Below are positions 7,838-12,787 of a stretch of DNA of 12,787 bases, in pieces. The translations under genes and the position numbers were made by a program. Position 1 is the first letter of the stretch. Every line of letters begins with the position of its first letter. Source of the stretch: Sphingomonas sp. (GTDB lineage Bacteria; Pseudomonadota; Alphaproteobacteria; Sphingomonadales; Sphingomonadaceae); contig JASLBO010000201.1 of the NCBI GenBank assembly GCA_030146605.1, forward strand, positions 1 to 12,787. Direction: 5' to 3'. The notes beneath the pieces were generated by a model, which was not told the origin of the DNA, made no database searches, and saw only the letters and a list, made by a program, of their open reading frames with translations.

Positions 7838-8763
7838 CGGCGGGGCTCGAGGACGAGGATTTCTGCCGGATCTGCCTTGGATGCGAGGATTGCCGTGCGC
7901 ATCAGCGCCAGCATCGTGCGCTGTGGTGACCCCGCACTGGCGAGCAGCAGGGTTCGGCCCGCGCGTGCAAACGCCAGGTGCCACGTTTCGGGCAGCAGGT
8001 CGTGCTCGGTAAGGATCGCCGCCGTCGCCGGCCAATGCTGGACGAGATGCGCGACGGCATTTGCAAACGCGCCTTCGGGATCTTCTCCCGCCGCTTGCGC
8101 CGCGCTGTCCCGGAACAAATCGAACAGCGGCGTGAGCGGCGATCCATCGCTGAGGATCGACCAGACCGAGGGAGTCGCCTCGGCCAGAGGCGCATTGAGG
8201 GCATCGCCGAAGTAGCGCAGGCTGCCATCCTGAAGCGCCACCTCAAGGAGACCGCTGGGGCGCTGCGCCGCCGCGGCTGCAGCGCGCACCCCCATCTGGC
8301 AAGCGAAGCCGGCCAGCGCGCCGATTGCCGCGGGCTGGTTCCGCGACGGCACCGATCGCTCGAGGTAAGCGACTAGCGCCGTTGCAGCGCGTCCGTGAGG
8401 GTCGAGGAAATCGGGGACCATCGCCGGATCGGTAGCATCGTTGCGGCGGAGGCCACGCGTTGCCGTCAGAACCCAGATCGAAAAGACGGTCGCAAAGAGC
8501 ACGACGCCGATGCCGGCGATCGCGAAGATCTGAAGCTCAAGGCCGGTGCGGACGGACTGGGGCAGGACGAACAGCGAAAGCAGCGCCACCAGCGGCAAGA
8601 GCGCAACCGGAATCAGGAACCCTAGCTGTCGGCGAAGCGCTCGCTCCTTGGCCGCATCCGGGAGCACGTATTGCCGCCCGAGCACGCCAAACGGGATGAA
8701 TACGCGACGGCCATGCGCATAGCCGAAGGCGCTGTCGACGAAGGTTTGGGTTAAGCGGCGCAT
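7834..8763 (-). CDS. Hypothetical membrane protein, two helices
   Basis: I do not recognise a family. The 309 residues start MRRLTQTFVDSAFGYAHGRR, then two hydrophobic segments at about 48-68 (LGFLIPVALLPLVALLSLF) and 78-101 (QIFAIAGIGVVLFATVFSIW) form a membrane hairpin. The rest, about 200 residues, is soluble, rich in Ala and probably helical. A low-complexity run AAAAAAQ lies near residue 170. The ATG has GGGGGA about 6 bases before it. The open frame extends much further upstream, through the 113-bp gap and into the next gene, but that part is a shadow. The gene faces the collar-domain gene tail to tail and shares CTAG with it (7834-7837). It lies downstream of the M15-type peptidase gene on the same strand, separated by 113 bp. 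No function is assigned. Confidence 0.7.
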   Translation of the reverse strand: MRRLTQTFVDSAFGYAHGRRVFIPFGVLGRQYVLPDAAKERALRRQLGFLIPVALLPLVALLSLFVLPQSVRTGLELQIFAIAGIGVVLFATVFSIWVLTATRGLRRNDATDPAMVPDFLDPHGRAATALVAYLERSVPSRNQPAAIGALAGFACQMGVRAAAAAAQRPSGLLEVALQDGSLRYFGDALNAPLAEATPSVWSILSDGSPLTPLFDLFRDSAAQAAGEDPEGAFANAVAHLVQHWPATAAILTEHDLLPETWHLAFARAGRTLLLASAGSPQRTMLALMRTAILASKADPAEILVLEPRR

Positions 8764-8876
8764 TGTATTCCCCCGATCGGCTCGGCCGCCAGTTGCGATA
8801 GTATCCACCTGTTTAAACCACGTTACCGCCCGCGTCGGGGCGCGGATTTCTGATTGGATGCGCTGGCCGGACTTGC

Positions 8877-9689
8877 CTAGCGCCCGTCGTCGCTCCAGTG
8901 CGGCGGGTCGGAGACGAGCTTGCGGACGCCATAGGTGGCGCCGATTGCGTGGAGGTCCTTGTTGGCGTCGCCCGAGCGCGGTGCGCCGACGGCCTTTTCG
9001 CGGCCGGCCTTGTCGCGGACCGCGATCGTTCCGTTCCAGCCGATCGTCATGTCGATCGCGCGGCCTTCGATGTGGCGCGAGGTGAGCGAAGGCTGGAAGG
9101 CGATACCGAACAGGTCGACCATCTCCTGCGCGCCCTTTTTCGAACGCGCGAGATCGCCATGGTCCCATCGGATCGCGCAGCCGGGGATGGCGGGGACGTC
9201 CTTCGGCGCGATCGATCCGTGCGCGATGCGCCAACTATAGTGCATCAGCTGCGCGCGGGTGCGGTTGCGCCGGGTGGCCGAGACCTTGACGGTCGCCCCG
9301 GCCGCCTTGAGCGCCTCGACGAAATCGGTGACGGCGTCGCGAAAGGCGGGGACGAGATCGCCGATCGCAGCGCTGTTGGGGAATTGCGCCTGGTTGGCGT
9401 GCCACCATGTCGCGCCGCTGAGCGGTGCGGCGGGAGCGCTGGCCGCGCGGCTCGACAGCGCGTTCCACGTCCTGCCGCCCGGATCGATGCGGGCATCGGG
9501 CCGCGTCGCGCCGAGCACCCGGATCTGGAAGGCCTCGATCGCGGCGATGGTGAGCGGGCCGCAATTGCCGGTGGTGGGGAGCAGAGTCTGGCCGGTATCG
9601 GCGAGCCAGCCGTTGAGCAACTGCTGGATGAGGATGACGTCGGCGCGTTCGTTGGTCCCGCCTTTGCCTACCGATGCCCCGATCGCCAC
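8877..9689 (-). CDS. Peptidoglycan-binding, M15-type peptidase protein
   Basis: A 270-residue protein. The N-terminal part (about 14-78, RADVILIQQLLNGWL to WNAL) resembles a peptidoglycan-binding domain. The C-terminal part resembles zinc peptidases of family M15 (VanY, D-Ala-D-Ala carboxypeptidases and phage L-Ala-D-Glu endolysins). It has SRHIEGRAIDM with ligands H206 and D213, and PHW with H264. In most M15 enzymes a catalytic Glu lies three residues before the last His; here the residue is D261. No signal peptide is seen, as in many phage lysins. GTG is chosen because AGAGGGGGAA lies about 5 bases before it and because the upstream extension has no domain character. It lies 58 bp after the phytochrome gene on the same strand. 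It may cleave cell-wall peptides, but activity and export are uncertain. Confidence 0.8.
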   Translation of the reverse strand: MAIGASVGKGGTNERADVILIQQLLNGWLADTGQTLLPTTGNCGPLTIAAIEAFQIRVLGATRPDARIDPGGRTWNALSSRAASAPAAPLSGATWWHANQAQFPNSAAIGDLVPAFRDAVTDFVEALKAAGATVKVSATRRNRTRAQLMHYSWRIAHGSIAPKDVPAIPGCAIRWDHGDLARSKKGAQEMVDLFGIAFQPSLTSRHIEGRAIDMTIGWNGTIAVRDKAGREKAVGAPRSGDANKDLHAIGATYGVRKLVSDPPHWSDDGR

Positions 9690-9747
9690 GGCTGTTCCCC
9701 CTCTTTGCCCGGGGGATAGAATAGCCTGAGATGCGCGTCGGGAAAAG

Positions 9748-12300
9748 TCAGGCCGGGCGGAGCGCCTGATCGAGCGCGTGGGCGAGGCTGGCGAGGGCAT
9801 AGGGCTTCTGGATCACCTGTGCCCCCTCATGCTCGGGGGGCAGGCGGAGCTGCTCGCCATAGCCGGTGGCGAAGATGAAGGGCACGCCCTTGTCGCGCAG
9901 CGCGTCGGCAATCGACAGGCTGGTCTCGTTGCCGAGATTGACGTCGAGCACGGCGATCTCGAAGGTGTCGCGATCGATCTCCTGCTGCGCCTGGCGGATG
10001 CTGGCTGCGGTGACGACGCGCGCGGCGCCGAGCCGGGCGAGGATGTCCTCGGCGTCCATCGCGATGATCAGACTGTCCTCGACGAGCAAGGCCGCGCCGG
10101 CGAGTATATCGCGGCGAACCTCGTCGTCGCCGGTGATGCTGACCGGTGCCGCCGGCACGCGCGCGGGATCGTCGGCAGCGACATGGCGGGCGGGGATGCA
10201 GAAATCGGCCTGGAGCCCGGTGAGGACGTAGCGCACCTCGGCCCTGCCGCCGAGATCATAGGGGATCGAGCGCTGGATGATCGTCGTACCGAAGCCTTGG
10301 CGTTTGGGCGGCTGGACCGCCGGACCGCCGCGCTCGCGCCATTCGATGGTCAGATCGCCTTCGTCGTCGAGCTGCCATTCGACCTGGACGGTGCCGCTGT
10401 CCGACAGCGCGCCATATTTGGCCGAATTGGTCATCAGTTCGTGGAACACCAGAGCCAGCGTCGAGAAGGCATTGGGGTGGAGCAGGACCGCGGGGCCGAC
10501 GCAGACGAGGCGCTGGCTCTTGCCGCCGAGATAGGCCGCGGCTTCGGTCTCGATCAGGCGGGCGAGCGGGGCCGCGCTCCAATTGTCCTGGGTGATCTGA
10601 TCGTGCGCGCGCGCCAGGCTCTCGATCCGGCCCTCGAGCAGCGAAATGGTGCTGCGCGTGTCGGCCTGCGGATCGAGCGACTGGCGGACGAGACCGCGGA
10701 TCAGGCTGAGGATATTGCGGACGCGGTGGTTGAGCTCGGCGATGAGCAGCTCCTGTCGCTCGGAGAAGCGGCGGCGCTCCTCCTGCGCATCGTCCGAAAA
10801 GCGCAGCACGACTTCGATCATCGAGACGCGCAGCATCTCGCCGACGCGGATCTCGGCGGCGGAGAAGGGGGTAGCGCGGCCGCGCACTTCCTGGCTCCAC
10901 AGTTCGAAGCTCTTGCGCGGGGTGAGGCGCGGGCCGTTGGGGCCGAGCTGGGCGGGTTTGTGCGGATCGCCTGCCCATTTGACCGTCCGCGCCATTTCCT
11001 GGCGGAATAGCAGGACGTAATCGCGTGGGCTACGCGAGATCGGAATGGCGAGCAGGCCGGCGGCGACGTCGCCATATGCCTCCGCCGATGCCAGCGTCTC
11101 GGCGATCCGGTCGGTCGCGAAGATGCGGCCGGCAGCCATGGCGTTGAGCCGGCGGACGAGCGCGGGGAGTGCGTCCCGCGGGGGCGTCAGGCCGGTATGC
11201 GAACATTTGCCGTCTATCCAGATCGCAATGCCGTCGCACGGCACGGTCTCGCGCAGCATCGTGGCGAGCCATTCGGGATTGTCGAGCAGGGTCGCGTCGC
11301 CGGCCACCGCGGCGAGCAGCCGGTCGCTGCTCGCGCGTGCGCGCGTCTCATAGGCCTGCAGCGCGCGGCGCTCGCGGCTCTCGAGCTTGAGCGCGAACAT
11401 CTGGCCGAAAAGTTCGGCGATCGAGCGGCGCTCGAAGCTCGGGCGGCGGGCGCTGTAATGGTGGCAGGCGAACAGCCCCCATAGCTGTCCCTCGACGATG
11501 ATCGAGATCGACAGCGATGCGCCGACCCCCATGTTCCTGAGATATTCGATGTGGATCGGCGAGACCGAACGCAGCACCGACAGCGACAGATCGACCGGCG
11601 CGCCGCGTTCGTCGAGGCGCGGCAGGACCGGCACCGGATCGGCTTCGACATCGGCGATGATGCGGAACGGCGTGCGGACATAGAGCTTGCGCGCCTGTTG
11701 CGGGATGTCCGAGGCGGGATAGCGCAGGTCGAGGAAGCTGCCGATGCCGGGGCGCGCGGCCTCGGCGACGACTTCGCCCGATCCGTCGCGGTCGAAGCGA
11801 TAGACCATGACGCGGTCGAAGCCGGTCAGCGCGCGGACCTGGCGGGCGCCTTCGCGGTAAAAGGCGGGGCCGTCGTCGGTCGTGTCGAGCCGTGCCATCA
11901 TCGCGCGGATCGCCGAGCCCGCATCGGTGGCGACTTCGTCGCTACTATCCTCACCTTCGACGATGATCAGGTCGCCGATCATGTGGAGCGCGAAATCCAT
12001 GCGGCGGCCGTTGGGCAGGGTGAGGCCGAACATACGCTCGACCGAGTCCGGCCCGCGCAGCATCGCCAGCCGGTTGCGCAGCGTGTGGACGGCATGCTCG
12101 CCGAACAAGGGGATCGCCGAGCCGCCGAGCAGCTCGCCCGCCTCGACGCCGAAGAACTGGTTTATATTCGCGGAGGCGCGGCGGACCAGCCAGTCGGTGG
12201 ACAAAGCGAGCAGGAACCCGAAGGGCTGGATCGCCCCGAGTTCGTGGATCGGCTCGCGATCGCAATTGGTGAGGTCGACGACCGGATCGCTATCCGCCAA
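9748..12300 (-). CDS. bphP: Bacteriophytochrome HWE kinase with receiver domain
   Basis: An 850-residue red/far-red light sensor and hybrid kinase. The N-terminal PAS domain carries the biliverdin-attachment residue C13 (DLTNCDREPIHELGAIQPFG). The GAF domain has PASDIP (195-200) and the chromophore-pocket histidines H250 and H280. The PHY domain has the tongue motif PRKSF (461-465). The kinase is of the HWE/HisKA_2 type: LNHRVRN with phospho-acceptor H525, N-box H620 (FHELMTNSAKYG) and WRE at 654-656. A C-terminal receiver (about 735-850) has E741/D742, phospho-acceptor D786, T812 and K832. The start is TTG with GAAAGG 6 bases before it, 2 bp after the heme oxygenase stop. The pair is almost certainly one operon. 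The partner output protein is not in the window. Confidence 0.95.
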   Translation of the reverse strand: MADSDPVVDLTNCDREPIHELGAIQPFGFLLALSTDWLVRRASANINQFFGVEAGELLGGSAIPLFGEHAVHTLRNRLAMLRGPDSVERMFGLTLPNGRRMDFALHMIGDLIIVEGEDSSDEVATDAGSAIRAMMARLDTTDDGPAFYREGARQVRALTGFDRVMVYRFDRDGSGEVVAEAARPGIGSFLDLRYPASDIPQQARKLYVRTPFRIIADVEADPVPVLPRLDERGAPVDLSLSVLRSVSPIHIEYLRNMGVGASLSISIIVEGQLWGLFACHHYSARRPSFERRSIAELFGQMFALKLESRERRALQAYETRARASSDRLLAAVAGDATLLDNPEWLATMLRETVPCDGIAIWIDGKCSHTGLTPPRDALPALVRRLNAMAAGRIFATDRIAETLASAEAYGDVAAGLLAIPISRSPRDYVLLFRQEMARTVKWAGDPHKPAQLGPNGPRLTPRKSFELWSQEVRGRATPFSAAEIRVGEMLRVSMIEVVLRFSDDAQEERRRFSERQELLIAELNHRVRNILSLIRGLVRQSLDPQADTRSTISLLEGRIESLARAHDQITQDNWSAAPLARLIETEAAAYLGGKSQRLVCVGPAVLLHPNAFSTLALVFHELMTNSAKYGALSDSGTVQVEWQLDDEGDLTIEWRERGGPAVQPPKRQGFGTTIIQRSIPYDLGGRAEVRYVLTGLQADFCIPARHVAADDPARVPAAPVSITGDDEVRRDILAGAALLVEDSLIIAMDAEDILARLGAARVVTAASIRQAQQEIDRDTFEIAVLDVNLGNETSLSIADALRDKGVPFIFATGYGEQLRLPPEHEGAQVIQKPYALASLAHALDQALRPA

Positions 12301-12302
12301 GT

Positions 12303-12787
12303 TCAGCCTTTCGCCCAGCGTTGTGCCGACTGCTCAAAGGCCGAGAACACATTGCGCGCGGCGATCAGGGCGGACTGGAGTTGGGCCGGCTGATAGAGGA
12401 TCGCGTCGAGCCGGGCCAGCAAATTGCGCCAATTCTTAGGCGGTTGATTTGCATCAAGATAGGCGCGGGGGAAGCCGGGCGGCAGCTGGCGGGCGAGGAA
12501 GCGCCCGCCGAGGCGCGAGCCTTCGAGGACGTAAAGCGCGCCGGCGATGGTGGCCAAATCTCCGTTCGCCCTGAGCTTGTCGAAGCCTGCCCAGAGCGCC
12601 GCCGAAGGCGGCGTCGAAGGGGGCGGCTCGCCATCCGGCGCGTTGCCCGCGGATAGATGCCCTTCGACAGGCTCAGGGCGTACGGGTTTGGGGAGAAATG
12701 CCAGATCCTCGCGCAGCAGGTGGCCGCGCTTGCGCCCTTCCCAGTCCGGCACGATCCGCTCGCCGGGGAGCTCGGCCTCCAACGGCA
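12303..12787 (-). CDS. bphO: Heme oxygenase, partial, with in-frame repeat
   Basis: A biliverdin-producing heme oxygenase of the phytochrome-linked type, cleaving heme to biliverdin, CO and iron. The reading frame stays open through the right edge, so the N-terminus with the proximal His is missing; about 161 codons are visible. The family signature GALYVLEGSRLGGRFLA is present, and ERIVPDWEGRKRGHLLREDLA matches the preceding helix of the family. Between these, about 41 residues are encoded by a palindromic repeat (12562-12685), starting VRPEPVEG and ending FDKLRANG. They replace the short loop usual here and keep the frame. The stop is 2 bp before the phytochrome TTG, so this enzyme would supply its chromophore. 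The gene could be functional if the insert is a surface loop; this cannot be judged from sequence. Confidence 0.88.
   Translation of the reverse strand, partial: PLEAELPGERIVPDWEGRKRGHLLREDLAFLPKPVRPEPVEGHLSAGNAPDGEPPPSTPPSAALWAGFDKLRANGDLATIAGALYVLEGSRLGGRFLARQLPPGFPRAYLDANQPPKNWRNLLARLDAILYQPAQLQSALIAARNVFSAFEQSAQRWAKG
12562..12685. repeat. Palindromic repeat inside heme oxygenase gene
   Basis: Inverted 24-bp arms at 12562-12585 and 12662-12685 match at 22 of 24 positions and enclose a 76-bp spacer. They share the core GAGCYTGTCGAAG with the copy at 1906-1992. The whole element lies inside the minus-strand heme oxygenase frame with no stop codon. The spacer codes for a Pro/Ser-rich stretch (PPPSTPPSAALWAG). 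The spacer differs in length and sequence from that of the other copy, so the family is defined by its arms. Confidence 0.9.

Noticed and set aside
6788..9689. A prophage remnant as a settled call
   Set aside because: No integrase, terminase, capsid, portal, tail-tube gene or attachment-site repeat was seen, so only the domain types, not a phage origin, can be stated.

Overview
The window looks like chromosomal DNA from a sphingomonad (Alphaproteobacteria, order Sphingomonadales). The evidence is the high GC content, DnaK and DnaJ of alphaproteobacterial type, a bacteriophytochrome with an HWE-type kinase, and short palindromic repeats. Read through a coding frame, one repeat gives the peptides VRPEPVEG and FDKLRANG, which I recall as common in sphingomonad proteins. 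No tRNA, rRNA, CRISPR array, transposase or integrase was seen.

Layout. (1) 1-1712, minus strand: a two-gene unit with a CDP-alcohol phosphatidyltransferase followed by inositol-3-phosphate synthase, which runs off the left edge. Together they suggest an inositol phospholipid or phosphoinositol headgroup pathway. (2) 1713-2012: a gene-free stretch with a tandem 10-bp direct repeat and one copy of the palindromic repeat. (3) 2013-3180, minus: a small membrane protein with a bacterial PH domain, a second kind of palindromic repeat, and a PCu(A)C copper-chaperone lipoprotein. (4) 3349-6527, plus: dnaK and dnaJ. They are separated by 140 bp of repeated CCCTCTCCCC/GGGGAGAGGG arms, and the last arm contains the dnaJ Shine-Dalgarno sequence. 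(5) 6788-9689: a plus-strand protein with three phage tail-collar domains converges on a minus-strand two-helix membrane protein of unknown function, the two stop codons sharing a CTAG. A minus-strand peptidase of the M15 type with a peptidoglycan-binding domain follows. (6) 9748-12787, minus: a heme oxygenase gene (5' end outside the window) lies 2 bp upstream of a bacteriophytochrome hybrid kinase. The oxygenase would supply the biliverdin chromophore.

Most genes are ordinary housekeeping or signalling genes. The points most worth a second look are the palindromic repeat carried in frame inside the heme oxygenase, the competing hairpins over the dnaJ ribosome binding site, the inositol-lipid gene pair, and the isolated collar-domain / membrane-protein / M15-peptidase group, which has no surrounding phage genes.
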